Counted from the stretch's first letter, positions 1-8,462 are shown. The stretch: DNA of 64,000 nucleotides from Algoriphagus sp. (GCF_024305035.1 NZ_JAMWZB010000011.1:1-64000); one strand, 5' to 3'. Notes: generated by a model not told the origin, from the letters alone. Made by a program: numbers and translations.

Positions 1-19
1 GCAAACCTACAGCTGGTAG

Positions 20-154
20 GGGAACTATGAAAGATGTACTTGGTGGGGTGGATACTTTGAAAACTATTTCTTTGAAGTGAGCGATTCCATTTCAAAGCCT
101 GAAATGGTTGAGGCCCAGGAAAAAGATGTGATACCCCAATGGCATAACTTTTAG
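20..154 (+). pseudogene. possible 3' remnant of an unidentified gene
   Basis: An open frame with protein-like composition (aromatic- and acid-rich, ending in PQWHNF and a TAG stop) is preceded in frame by a stop at 17-19 and has no start codon near its beginning. It may be the tail of a gene lying upstream of the window and broken by a frameshift or nonsense change. I do not recognise the family. The rest of 1-371 is AT-rich and shows no convincing coding frame, so it probably serves as the leader of the next gene. Confidence 0.25.
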
Positions 155-371
155 GTAAAAATCGAGTGTATCCGCAACCTCCAAGGAGAATGGGGGAGGA
201 TGCCCTAATTTAGTTCGTGTTTATTGTCAATGTGGAAAGAGAGATGAGGAAATTGAAAAAAATAGAGAATAAAATCATGTTTATGAATCAGTAAGCCTTA
301 AAAGTAACTCAATCCTGTCCTTAAAGTTGGATTAACAAACCTCGGGTTGTTAACAAATAAATTAACATTCT

Positions 372-878
372 ATGAAAAATCTAATTTTAATATTTTTATT
401 GCTTCCAATTGTTTCAATTGCACAAAATAAAGGGGTAGATAGTCAATTTGTTCCATTTATTGGTAAATGGGAAAGTTCTACAAAAGAATATGAAATTAAA
501 GCTGTTATTACTCATGAACCTTCCTTTTCTCTAAATCAATTAGGAGGTTTATCAACTGGTGAGACAGAAGTTTTATTCTTTGAGTTTTATTATTTCGAGA
601 AAACCACAAAGAAGGAAATAAAAATTGAGGCTTCCTTAGAAAATCCAAAAGCATTTACAGCGTTTCCTTCCTATGACCAAAAGCCAGATGTATTAGTCTC
701 TTATGAAAATAATGCATTTAGATATAAGCTTGCGGCTTTAAACGAAAAAGAAATTTTATTGACACTTCTAGACAATTCAAGGAATGGGTTGAGGGTGATC
801 ACAAAAAAGCAGCGAAACATTCCTAAGGAGCCTTCGCCTATTCCCAATGAGATTCTTTTGAAGCGATTAAAGGATTGA
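372..878 (+). CDS. small secreted protein, unknown function
   Basis: The 168-residue product begins with a short basic end and a hydrophobic stretch (residues 3-16, ending SIAQ), a typical Bacteroidota type I signal peptide, so it should be exported to the periplasm or beyond. The mature part is hydrophilic with alternating beta-type segments, and it has no motif I recognise. The ATG is the first in frame. A hairpin terminator follows at once, which supports an expressed monocistronic gene. It lies between two gene remnants, so this edge of the window looks like accessory DNA. The function is unknown. Confidence 0.6.
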   Translation: MKNLILIFLLLPIVSIAQNKGVDSQFVPFIGKWESSTKEYEIKAVITHEPSFSLNQLGGLSTGETEVLFFEFYYFEKTTKKEIKIEASLENPKAFTAFPSYDQKPDVLVSYENNAFRYKLAALNEKEILLTLLDNSRNGLRVITKKQRNIPKEPSPIPNEILLKRLKD

Positions 879-888
879 ACCATAAATG

Positions 889-927
889 AACCCCAGAAAA
901 TAGAAAGATTTTGGGGTTTATTTTTTT
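889..927 (+). terminator. rho-independent terminator after the small secreted protein gene
   Basis: An AACCCC arm with an A-rich inner stem pairs with GGGGTT, with a two-base bulge and a short A-rich loop. A run of seven T follows (921-927). It starts 10 bases after the stop codon at 878 and fits an intrinsic terminator on the plus strand. Confidence 0.65.
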
Positions 928-948
928 GAGGAAACCAAATGCACGTAG

Positions 949-1137
949 CCATCCAAAGAATCGGATCTTGAAGAGTATTGGAATCCTGGACAAAATCATT
1001 CTTCTTTAGTCATAGAAGCGATTCGGGCGACCGAGGATTTTCTACACTCTTGGAATCCAGCAACAGAAAATGGTTAGCCTGTACCTTCTGAAATCACGCT
1101 TCCTTTTCGCTTTTTATTGAAGGCAGAGTTTCGCTGA
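949..1137 (+). pseudogene. gene remnant with an in-frame stop
   Basis: One frame reads as plausible protein on both sides of a TAG at 1075-1077. The first part contains EYWNPGQNHSSLVIEAIRA and ends ATENG; after the stop it continues PVPSEITLPFRFLLKAEFR to a TGA at 1137. It begins after a stop at 946-948 and has no usable start codon. I read it as an inactivated fragment, but I cannot name the family. The 879-1210 interval holds nothing else apart from the terminator and the short leader of the next gene. Confidence 0.35.
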
Positions 1138-1210
1138 TCGGATCCGGGTCAAAAACTAACCGCACATCCTAAAAAAAGTAGATTCTTAGCTTTTCTGAGT
1201 AATTTTGAGG

Positions 1211-2059
1211 ATGATCCAGTTAATCGAATGCCCACGGGATGCAATGCAAGGGCTTCCCGATTTTATTGATACGGCCATCAAAGCAGCTTACATCAACCAG
1301 TTGCTCGAGGTAGGTTTTCATACCATTGATTTTGGAAGTTTTGTCAGCCCAAAGGCTATACCCCAAATGCGGGATACGGCCGAGGTCCTAGAAATGCTGG
1401 ACCTACATCGGGCAAAATCCAAGCTTCTGGCAATTGTTGCCAATATTCGTGGAGCAGAGGATGCGGTACAATTTCCCGAAATCGACTACTTGGGTTTTCC
1501 GCTTTCTGTTTCTGAGACTTTTCAGCAGCGAAATACCAAAGCAAGCATTGCACAGGCTTTAGAAACGGTAGAAACTATCCAAAATCTCTGTCAAACCCGA
1601 GGGAAAGAGCAGGTAGTTTACCTCAGTATGGGGTTTGGTAATCCATATGGTGATCCATTTTCTCCTGAATTGGTGGCTGAATTTGTTCAGAAATTGGACG
1701 AATTAGAAATCAAAACCATTTCCCTGAGTGATACCATCGGGGTAGCTACTCCAAACTTAATTACCGAACTCTTTGAAGTTCAAATTGCTGCTTTCCCACA
1801 GATAACCTTTGGCGCTCATCTTCACAGTAGAATGGAGGATGTCCAGGAAAAATTGCTTGCAGGGCTTAAAGGGGGGTGTAGAAGGTTTGATGGTGCACTC
1901 AAGGGTTTTGGAGGATGCCCGATGGCTAAAGATGAACTAGTAGGGAATATGGCAACCGAGGTCATGATCGAGACTTTGGAAAAAGAAGGATATCGGTTGG
2001 GGTTAAATGCCTTGGAACTAAACGAGGCAATAAAGCTTTCCAACTCCATTTTTTTGTAA
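1211..2059 (+). CDS. hydroxymethylglutaryl-CoA lyase family protein
   Basis: This 282-residue enzyme belongs to the HMGL-like/DRE-TIM metallolyase family. HMG-CoA lyase splits HMG-CoA into acetoacetate and acetyl-CoA in leucine and ketone-body catabolism. Visible signs are the N-terminal CPRDAMQ motif (the usual GPRDGLQ position, with the catalytic Arg), SLSDTIGVATP in the barrel, the metal-binding HLHSR and the C-terminal GFGGCPMAKDELVGN with the catalytic-loop Cys. The ATG at 1211 was chosen over a TTG six bases upstream because family members start just before this motif. The next gene follows 7 bases later. The CPRD and DAMQ substitutions leave the exact acyl-CoA substrate open. Confidence 0.85.
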   Translation: MIQLIECPRDAMQGLPDFIDTAIKAAYINQLLEVGFHTIDFGSFVSPKAIPQMRDTAEVLEMLDLHRAKSKLLAIVANIRGAEDAVQFPEIDYLGFPLSVSETFQQRNTKASIAQALETVETIQNLCQTRGKEQVVYLSMGFGNPYGDPFSPELVAEFVQKLDELEIKTISLSDTIGVATPNLITELFEVQIAAFPQITFGAHLHSRMEDVQEKLLAGLKGGCRRFDGALKGFGGCPMAKDELVGNMATEVMIETLEKEGYRLGLNALELNEAIKLSNSIFL

Positions 2060-2066
2060 AAAGATA

Positions 2067-2618
2067 ATGAGTACATCCAGAATTCAAACCAAAGTAAAAG
2101 CGATTCGTTGGTACCGCAATCTTCATAAATGGCTGGGATTGCCACTGATTGTTTTCTTTTTCCTTATTGGGATTACTTCAATTTTATTGGCTTGGAAAAA
2201 GAAAGCGGAATTATTACCGCCTACGATGAACACTGAGATAATCGAGGGGACTTGGATTTCACCTTCGCAAATGGTTGCCTTCGGAGAGCAAGAAATGAAA
2301 AATCGTGGCATGGACCCTGAGGTGGATCGACTGGATATCCGTCCTGATAAAGGGGTCGTGAAGGTGACCTTTAAACATCATTTTACGGAGGTGCAGTTGG
2401 ATGGGTATTCAGGTAAGGTGCTTTCTGTGGAAACACGGCATTCGGACTGGATTGAAAAAGTTCATGATGGAAGCATTTTGGATTTTTATACTTCGGGTAA
2501 TGAAAGCGCTAAGCTAACCTATTCTACACTAACGGCACTGGGCTTGATTTTGATGAGTTTTAGTGGTTTTTATCTTTGGTATTACCCGAAACTTATTCGA
2601 AAACTAAAGGAGAAATAG
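2067..2618 (+). CDS. PepSY-associated TM helix domain protein
   Basis: The 183-residue membrane protein has a basic N-terminus, a first TM segment near residues 25-43 (LGLPLIVFFFLIGITSILLA), an extracytoplasmic region of about 100 residues containing a PepSY-like segment (VKVTFKHHFTEVQLDGYSGK), and a second TM helix near 153-174 ending in WYYPK. This is the usual layout of PepSY-associated TM proteins in Bacteroidota, which are often linked to iron/siderophore uptake or flavin-based redox, although their role is poorly defined. It starts 7 bases after the lyase gene, so the two are probably co-transcribed. No receptor gene is adjacent to suggest a substrate. Confidence 0.75.
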   Translation: MSTSRIQTKVKAIRWYRNLHKWLGLPLIVFFFLIGITSILLAWKKKAELLPPTMNTEIIEGTWISPSQMVAFGEQEMKNRGMDPEVDRLDIRPDKGVVKVTFKHHFTEVQLDGYSGKVLSVETRHSDWIEKVHDGSILDFYTSGNESAKLTYSTLTALGLILMSFSGFYLWYYPKLIRKLKEK

Positions 2619-2628
2619 AGGGTTTTGG

Positions 2629-2940
2629 CTAAACGATCCATTCTGACTTTTTCCCAGATAAGAATTTGAGGTCCTCTTCAATCTGAAATATTCTTTTTGG
2701 GAGATTCCTTTTCAAGGAATTCTGGAATCGTAGAAGTTTAACCCATTCCGCATGCCGCACGTTCTGGGGAAAGCTTAAAATCACTTCTGATTCTCCCTCT
2801 TTTGGGCTGACAATACGCCTTGGTTTTCCTTTCGCTTCACCGGGTTTGTTCAATCCTTCAGAAATATCATGTTGATGGCATAAAAGCTTCTGTTTTCTTA
2901 ATCTGCTGATTTTGTTCCAAATCCCAACTATTCTGACAAT
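2629..2940 (-). pseudogene. degenerate or start-less open frame, unknown
   Basis: A minus-strand frame stays open from just after a TAA at 2941-2943 to a stop at 2629 and reads as a basic, protein-like sequence (RIVGIWNKISRLRKQKLL at the beginning, FPQNVRHAEWVKLLRFQN later). It has no ATG or GTG. The only common alternative start is a TTG at 2853, which would cut the sequence in half. It may be the 3' remnant of a decayed gene. The remaining bases to 3092 show no coding signal. I cannot assign a family. Confidence 0.3.
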
Positions 2941-3092
2941 TTAGCTGAAATTGGATTTTCCTTGAATACTAGAGCACAGCATTTGGATTAAATTTGGAAT
3001 TGTTTTTCTTCTTTAGAGAAGATTGGTAATGGATTTACTGTTTTCCAAACCCTTTGGGTGTTCGATATCAAGAGAAGTTTCCTCTGATTGGT

Positions 3093-3446
3093 TCAAGCTC
3101 CAGATTGTGTATTGATTCCCTCTCGAATCTTGATTAAAAAATCCTTGATTTCCTGTAGTTTTTGTACGGCTTGGACCTTATCAAATCCCTGGTCTTTACC
3201 TTGGGCAATTACCTCCCTTGCCCCGTCTAAGGTATAACCTTTCTCCTTGACTAAATGGTAGATATACCGAATTTTTTGAATGTCATCTTTGGTGTATCGA
3301 CGATTTCCTTTTCTGTCTTTTTTGGGCCTGATGATATCAAATTCCCCTTCCCAATAGCGAATTAGCGATGGTGCTACTTTAAATTGTTGGGCAACCTCTC
3401 CAATGGAATGGTATTTTTTTTCAATTTCTCGTTCTTTGTACGGCAC
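3093..3446 (-). CDS. MerR family transcriptional regulator
   Basis: The 117-residue product has a MerR-type winged helix-turn-helix at residues 12-80: YHSIGEVAQQFKVAPSLIRYW is the HTH, followed by RRYTKDDIQKIRYIYHLV as the wing and second helical pair. A short helix follows, with no cysteine-rich or large effector-binding domain, so any ligand cannot be predicted. The start is GTG at 3446, since the HTH begins 12 residues in and no ATG precedes it. Small MerR proteins of this type are widespread in Bacteroidota. It lies 125 bases downstream of rsmE on the same strand and may be transcribed separately. Confidence 0.85.
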   Translation of the reverse strand: MPYKEREIEKKYHSIGEVAQQFKVAPSLIRYWEGEFDIIRPKKDRKGNRRYTKDDIQKIRYIYHLVKEKGYTLDGAREVIAQGKDQGFDKVQAVQKLQEIKDFLIKIREGINTQSGA

Positions 3447-3571
3447 AGCTAAAACTGATTTGATGAATAAAAATGATTAAAAGCAGAATTGAAGCCAATC
3501 CTTGTTAAAAATAGGAAATTGCGCTTTTACTTTTATCAATTGAAAAGAAGATTTGAGTGATTTGGTCAAAA

Positions 3572-4276
3572 TTAACGATTCAAAATCTGAAGCATTTGCA
3601 CGGCTGAAAGTCCTGCTGTTTCAGTTCGGAGTCTGTTTTTTCCAAGAGAAACGGGAGCAAAACCCATAGCAGTTGCCGCTTGAATTTCTTTGGGTGTAAA
3701 GTCTCCTTCCGGCCCGATTAGCATGAGGTAATTTTGCTTGGGTTTTGCCAAATCCAAGAGATGGTTTGGGTGATTTTCATCCACAAAGGCGATAAATTTC
3801 TGAAATCCAGAAAATTCTTTTGAGTGGATAACTTGCTCAAAAGTCCAATCCGTTTCAATCTCCGGTTTATGAAATTGTAAACTTTGCTTGCATGCTGCGA
3901 TCACTTTTTTTTCCAAACGGTCTGTTTTCAAAAAGCTTCGTTCAGAGTTTTCACTTCTCATGAGATAAAGCTTATCAAAACCGATTTCAGTGATTTTTTC
4001 TACCATCCATTCCATTCGATCCGGACTTTTGGTAGGGGAGATGACCAGATTGATTTGGTAAGGTGGACGGGGGACTTCTTCCTCGGACTTTACCAGGAGC
4101 CTGGTTCTTTTTTGATCTGCCTGATCTATGAGGCAAAAATAAAGTTTTCCCAATCCATCGGTCACTTGAACCTCATCTCCGGTACTTTTTCTTAGAACCC
4201 TCACCAAATGTTTAGACTCCTCGGGATTGAGCTCAATGATGGGTGGGGAACAGTTTTCTTGGAAAAAAAGGGGCAT
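3572..4276 (-). CDS. rsmE: 16S rRNA m3U1498 methyltransferase RsmE
   Basis: RsmE uses S-adenosylmethionine to methylate N3 of U1498 in helix 44 of 16S rRNA on the 30S subunit. The 234-residue protein has the family length. The N-terminal PUA-like part carries ESKHLVRVLRKSTGDEV. The C-terminal SPOUT knot is clear: LMLIGPEGDFTPKEI forms the SAM-binding turn, and the protein ends with VSLGKNRLRTETAGLSAVQ. The ATG at 4276 fits the family start. The upstream helicase gene on the same strand ends in a terminator, so rsmE probably has its own promoter or depends on readthrough. Confidence 0.93.
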   Translation of the reverse strand: MPLFFQENCSPPIIELNPEESKHLVRVLRKSTGDEVQVTDGLGKLYFCLIDQADQKRTRLLVKSEEEVPRPPYQINLVISPTKSPDRMEWMVEKITEIGFDKLYLMRSENSERSFLKTDRLEKKVIAACKQSLQFHKPEIETDWTFEQVIHSKEFSGFQKFIAFVDENHPNHLLDLAKPKQNYLMLIGPEGDFTPKEIQAATAMGFAPVSLGKNRLRTETAGLSAVQMLQILNR

Positions 4277-4303
4277 GCTAATTTGAATTTACTTCCACAC
4301 AAA

Positions 4304-4335
4304 AAAAGCACAATTCGATGAAGAATTGTGCTTTT
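4304..4335 (-). terminator. intrinsic terminator of the DEAD-box helicase gene
   Basis: AAAAGCACAATTC (4304-4316) and GAATTGTGCTTTT (4323-4335) form a perfect 13-bp stem around a GATGAA loop. It lies 25 bases past the helicase stop. Reading on the minus strand, the stem runs into a seven-T tract. The A and T flanks make it potentially bidirectional, but both neighbours are on the minus strand. Confidence 0.85.
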
Positions 4336-4359
4336 AATCAAATTAACCTTAACCTAAAA

Positions 4360-6126
4360 TCAACCTTTTGAAATTTCCATGTTGACCGATTTCCCTTTGA
4401 TGGTGTTGTGCTTCATGGTGCGGATGACGTGATCGGCATCTTTCTGAGGCACATCTACAAAAGAAAAGTTGTCATAAATATCAATTCCTCCAATGCTCCC
4501 ACCTGGAATGCCTGCCTCTCCGGCGATAGCTCCTACGATGTCATTTGGACGGATCCTGTCTTTTTTACCTAAATTGAGGAATAGTCGGGCCATGTTTGCT
4601 TCACGAACTCGTTCAGGCCTTCTTCCGCCCCGGTCTCTACCGGATTCTCCTCCGCGTCTTCCTTCTCCTCTGCCAAATCGATCGCTTCCGCCTCGATCGC
4701 TTCGTTCACCTCTACTGCTTCCACGTTCAAATCTGCCTCCTCGTTCTCTTCCTCCTTCACGTCCACCTTCTCTTCTTCGATCTTGGAAGCTTGGGAGTCC
4801 AAAGTCTTGGTCTCGCATTTCTTTTACGGCATCACCCATGTTCATTTTAAGAAGCCCCAAAGCAATTTGCTCTATGGTCAAGCCTTCGGTGAGCATTTGA
4901 CCGATGGTTTCTTCAAAAATCTGATTGTCCTCTTCTTTACCTAATTGACGATAAACATCTTTGACCAGCTGGGCTTTTTTAAGATCAAGCAATTCAGATA
5001 CTGAGGGTGGATCCATTTTATTGATCGTGGCTTTAGTAAACCTCTCTAAATCCTTAATCTTAAATCCATCTCTTCTGCCAGTGACAAAATTGATCGCGGT
5101 TCCTGATTTTCCAGCTCTTCCGGTTCTGCCAATTCGGTGTACGTAATATTCTTCGTCCAAAGGCAGATCAAAGTTGAATACCGCTTCCACATTGTCTACA
5201 TCTATTCCTCGTGCAGCCACATCAGTGGCAACCAGTACGGTACAGATTCCTTTTCTGAATTTACCCATGACCTTGTCACGCTGAGCTTGGGAAAGATCTC
5301 CATGAAGCGCTTCGGCAGCAATTCCTCTAGAGCCTAAGTTTTCGGTTACCTCATCAGTCATACGTTTGGTATTACAGAAAACTACGGATAGAGCGTAATT
5401 ATTAACGGTCATCAAACGAGCCATCAACTCCATTTTGAGCGAGGGTTTCACCTCATAATAGACTTGATCGATTCGCTCGACAGTCAATTCATTTTTGGCT
5501 ACTTTGATGATGTGAGGATCTTTTTGATATTTTCTAGTCAAGTCCAATATCGGCTTGGCCATGGTCGCAGAGAAGAAGACGGTTTGTCTTTCTTCCGGCA
5601 TTTCCTGAAGAATGGCTTCGATATCATCCCGGAAACCCATGTCTAACATTTCATCTGCTTCGTCCAGTACAATAATGCCTGCGTCATTCAATTTTAAGGT
5701 TCCACGGTTGATGTGGTCTTGAACACGTCCCGGAGTTCCTACTACGATTTGAACGCCTTTTTTAAGAACACGAATCTGCTTGTCGATAGATTCACCTCCG
5801 TAAATGGCAACAGAATTAATCTTTCTGTAGAATTTGGCTAATTTTTGAATTTCACCTTCTACTTGAACTGCTAGTTCACGAGTAGGGCAAAGGATAATTG
5901 CTTGTGGCTTGTTAAAATCCGGATCTACGAGTTGAATGATCGGAATTCCAAAAGCTGCGGTTTTTCCAGTACCAGTTTGAGCCTGTCCGATGACATCTCT
6001 ACCTTCTAATACGAAAGGAATAGCTTGTGATTGAATGGGGGAAGGTTGAGTATAACCCATCGCTTCCACTGCCTGTAAGATTTCGTTTGAAATCCCCAGG
6101 TCTGAGAATTTTGTGTTTGTATCCAT
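4360..6126 (-). CDS. DEAD-box ATP-dependent RNA helicase (DeaD/CsdA type)
   Basis: This 588-residue helicase would unwind RNA in ribosome assembly or mRNA turnover, often under cold stress. The N-terminal Q motif (FSDLGISNEILQAVE), Walker A AQTGTGKTAA, LDEADEMLDMG, SAT (FFSATMA) and HRIGRTGRAG cover both RecA domains over residues 1-370. A linker at about 445-510 is extremely rich in Arg, Gly and Glu. The last 75 residues (IRPNDIVGAIAGEAGIPGG onward) match a DbpA-type RNA-binding RRM fold. The 250-base upstream region is long for this genome and could be regulatory. DeaD/CsdA is the closest family by architecture, but the orthology is inferred. Confidence 0.92.
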   Translation of the reverse strand: MDTNTKFSDLGISNEILQAVEAMGYTQPSPIQSQAIPFVLEGRDVIGQAQTGTGKTAAFGIPIIQLVDPDFNKPQAIILCPTRELAVQVEGEIQKLAKFYRKINSVAIYGGESIDKQIRVLKKGVQIVVGTPGRVQDHINRGTLKLNDAGIIVLDEADEMLDMGFRDDIEAILQEMPEERQTVFFSATMAKPILDLTRKYQKDPHIIKVAKNELTVERIDQVYYEVKPSLKMELMARLMTVNNYALSVVFCNTKRMTDEVTENLGSRGIAAEALHGDLSQAQRDKVMGKFRKGICTVLVATDVAARGIDVDNVEAVFNFDLPLDEEYYVHRIGRTGRAGKSGTAINFVTGRRDGFKIKDLERFTKATINKMDPPSVSELLDLKKAQLVKDVYRQLGKEEDNQIFEETIGQMLTEGLTIEQIALGLLKMNMGDAVKEMRDQDFGLPSFQDRRREGGREGGRERGGRFERGSSRGERSDRGGSDRFGRGEGRRGGESGRDRGGRRPERVREANMARLFLNLGKKDRIRPNDIVGAIAGEAGIPGGSIGGIDIYDNFSFVDVPQKDADHVIRTMKHNTIKGKSVNMEISKG

Positions 6127-6232
6127 GATGTTTCCTTACTTTTCTTGCCCTGTACTCCTTTGCAATATCCCACGACAAGCGACAGTAAGGATTTCACGGC
6201 TCAGAAAAATGTTCTATGTCTTATTGACGGTG

Positions 6233-6240
6233 CAAAAGTA
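6233..6240 (-). promoter_or_regulatory. candidate -7 element (TACTTTTG) of the helicase gene
   Basis: On the minus strand this reads TACTTTTG, a full match to TAnnTTTG, about 107 bases upstream of the helicase ATG. No good -33 TTG is visible at the usual spacing. If it is used, the transcript has a leader of about 100 nt, which is common for cold-inducible helicase mRNAs (inference). Confidence 0.4.
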
Positions 6241-6376
6241 AAGATAGATATTTTGAAATCCTAATATTGGTTCAATAATTTTAAAACATTCTGTATAAAT
6301 ATTGGGATTTTAGCAAAATATATTTGGCTTACTTTGTTAAAGAGAAGTGTTAATACATTTCCTTATCTCATTTTTT

Positions 6377-7168
6377 TCAAATAAACGAACGGTCAGAAGA
6401 AGCTTCTTTCATCATGTTTTCAGCGAGCTCTTGTCCCAAATACCGATCAATGAGACCGTGCCCCAGATAGAGTAGGGGAGTAAGGATGATAGCTACTAAA
6501 AATTTATAAATGTAATTAATGATTCCTACGGCAATAATCTGTTCTATACTCCAATTGCCAAAAACGTAAAAGGCTATCCCCAAGACCACAAAAGAATCAA
6601 TAAATTGAGAAACCAGGGTGGATCCTGTGGCTCTGAGCCAGATCATTTTGGCTCCAGTTACGGCTCTTAGTTTTTGAAAAACGTAAACATCGATCAGTTG
6701 TCCAAGTAAAAAAGCGGTCAGTGAGCCTAGGATAATTCCAAGTCCTTGACGGAAAATCGTGTTGAAGGCAAAACTGATATTAAAGGGAGTTCCATCCGGT
6801 CCCTCTGAGTTGACTTCTAGCCAAAAATCTGCCGGTGTCAATAAAGTCACCAAGCTGATGACTATAAATGAATAGGCGATTAGTCCTGCGGTTAAGAAGC
6901 TAATTTGACGAACTCCTTTTTTTCCAAAGTATTCATTGATAATATCGGTGGTAATAAAAACTACGGGCCAAATTACCGCCCCTGCAGTCAGGTTGAAATC
7001 CAAAAGGTATTCTCCAAAGAAAAGCCAGTTGACAGGTTCAAAGCCGAGTGATTTTTCTGCCGAAAATATTTTTACCCCGATGATCTCTGCTAAAATTGCA
7101 TTGGTTAGAAAAATCCCACCCAAGATGATGAATAAATTGGTTTTTCTGCTTTGATTGACCAGGCTCAT
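6377..7168 (-). CDS. queuosine precursor transporter (YhhQ/VUT family)
   Basis: The 263-residue multi-pass membrane protein belongs to the DUF165/VUT family, whose E. coli member YhhQ imports preQ0/preQ1 for queuosine synthesis in tRNA. Six or so hydrophobic helices are visible. Family hallmarks are WPVVFITTDIINEYFGKKG after the second helix and the ATGSTLVSQFIDSFVVLG segment in the C-terminal half. Its ATG overlaps the TGA of rnz (ATGA), so it is translationally coupled and the last gene of the purC-STAS-rnz operon. Pairing with RNase Z places two tRNA-related functions together. Confidence 0.88.
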   Translation of the reverse strand: MSLVNQSRKTNLFIILGGIFLTNAILAEIIGVKIFSAEKSLGFEPVNWLFFGEYLLDFNLTAGAVIWPVVFITTDIINEYFGKKGVRQISFLTAGLIAYSFIVISLVTLLTPADFWLEVNSEGPDGTPFNISFAFNTIFRQGLGIILGSLTAFLLGQLIDVYVFQKLRAVTGAKMIWLRATGSTLVSQFIDSFVVLGIAFYVFGNWSIEQIIAVGIINYIYKFLVAIILTPLLYLGHGLIDRYLGQELAENMMKEASSDRSFI

Positions 7169-8082
7169 AAGGGATAGGTTTTTCCTTCTTCTGACAACAT
7201 TACGTTTTCGAAAACTGTTTTGGCCTCTGCCAAAAGGTCATCTAATACCCCATAGCGTGAGGAGAAATGGCCGAGTAACAGATTTTTGACCTGTGAGATT
7301 TTGGCTATTTCCGCTGCTTGCATTGCAGTAGAATGGAAAGTAGTTTTGGCTCGGTCTAGATCTGCCTGCATAAACGTAGATTCATGATAAAGCAAATCCA
7401 CCTGTTGGATATATTCGGAAATTTCGGGCTTGAAAATCGTATCTGAGCAATACGCATAGGCACGCACGGGGGCTTTGGGATGGCAATATTCCTTTACTGG
7501 GTAAAAAGAGCCATCAGGACCAATGTAGTCCATTCCGTTTCGTAAGGTTTGGATGGCCTCAAGCGGAAGTTTTTCTTTTAGAAGTTTTTCTTTGATCAGG
7601 TTTCTAAACCCCGGTTTTTCTCGAAAAAGAAACCCCGTCGTGGGAACTCGATGGGTAAGCGGGAAACTGTAAACCTTCAAATGAGGGAGGTCAGCTACCA
7701 GATTCAAACCCTCATCTTTGGTTTGAATGAAATGCAATCGAAAACTCAGACGATTGTTGCTCCACTTAAAATGCGTCGTGATGATTTCATCCAGTCCTTT
7801 GGGACCGTATAAAAAAAGAGGATTTTTTCGCTTGGTTAAGCCATAGCTTGAAAGCAATCCCACTAAGCCCAAATAATGGTCTCCATGAAGGTGGGAAATA
7901 AAGATGTGGTTGATTTTGGAGGTTTTGATGTGGTATTTCCTCAACTGCATTTGGGTACCTTCGCCACAATCAATCAGCAAATGAGATTGACCGTGGCGAA
8001 GCACCTGTGCGGTATGATTTCTTCCGTGTACAGGAATAGAGGATGTGTTTCCCAAGACGGTTACCTCAAAATCTGTTTTCAA
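7165..8082 (-). CDS. rnz: ribonuclease Z (tRNA 3' endonuclease)
   Basis: RNase Z removes the 3' trailer from tRNA precursors. The 305-residue protein has the metallo-beta-lactamase signature H64-L-H66-G-D68-H69, preceded by LLIDCGEGTQMQLRKY, and later YHESTFMQADLDRA and LLGHFSSRY, all typical of bacterial RNase Z. The start is a TTG at 8082 whose last two bases are shared with the TGA of the STAS gene (TTGA). No ATG or GTG lies at the right place in frame, and the family N-terminus matches this start. It overlaps the queuosine transporter gene at its 3' end by 4 bases. Confidence 0.93.
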   Translation of the reverse strand: MKTDFEVTVLGNTSSIPVHGRNHTAQVLRHGQSHLLIDCGEGTQMQLRKYHIKTSKINHIFISHLHGDHYLGLVGLLSSYGLTKRKNPLFLYGPKGLDEIITTHFKWSNNRLSFRLHFIQTKDEGLNLVADLPHLKVYSFPLTHRVPTTGFLFREKPGFRNLIKEKLLKEKLPLEAIQTLRNGMDYIGPDGSFYPVKEYCHPKAPVRAYAYCSDTIFKPEISEYIQQVDLLYHESTFMQADLDRAKTTFHSTAMQAAEIAKISQVKNLLLGHFSSRYGVLDDLLAEAKTVFENVMLSEEGKTYPL

Positions 8083-8453
8083 TCTTCCTCTTCTTCTCCG
8101 TTTTCGATTTCATGGATGAAGATCGCTTCACCCGCTTCCTCCAGATTGTTTACCAAATTCAATTTTTTGTCCAGCATGGAAATCTTCAAGAGCTTCATGA
8201 CATGATTCTGAATTCCAGAGATTAGAAAAATCCCTCCGTTTTTGCCGAACTCCCGGTCTCCGACCAAAAGGGCACTCAATCCGGATGAATCCACATATTT
8301 CACCTGGCTCATATCCAAAACTAAGTTGGAATAGCCTTCGGCATGAACGGTCAATAGCTCAGATTTTAGGGCCGGAGCCAAAATGGAATCCAATTTCTCC
8401 TCCATGGGAGTAAAAACAACGTATTGTTCTTTTTTATCTATACTGTATTTCAT
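8079..8453 (-). CDS. STAS domain protein (anti-sigma-factor antagonist-like)
   Basis: The 124-residue protein is a single STAS domain. Its signature VKYVDSSGLSALLVGDREF places a phosphorylatable Ser at 56/57, the position used in SpoIIAA/RsbV-type antagonists. Such proteins bind anti-sigma kinases or act in phosphatase/kinase partner switches. No partner-switch kinase or phosphatase is encoded nearby, so the partner is elsewhere or unknown. The C-terminal tail is very acidic (ENGEEEED). It starts 9 bases after purC and its stop overlaps the rnz start, so all four genes of the block are probably co-expressed. Confidence 0.85.
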   Translation of the reverse strand: MKYSIDKKEQYVVFTPMEEKLDSILAPALKSELLTVHAEGYSNLVLDMSQVKYVDSSGLSALLVGDREFGKNGGIFLISGIQNHVMKLLKISMLDKKLNLVNNLEEAGEAIFIHEIENGEEEED

Positions 8454-8462
8454 AGTCTTATT

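Noticed and set aside
4493..4900. Long plus-strand open frames (up to 135 codons) opposite the helicase gene
   Set aside because: They lie antisense to the Arg/Gly/Glu-rich linker, whose biased codons remove stops from other frames. Their translations are Leu/Pro/Ser/Arg low-complexity with no motif.
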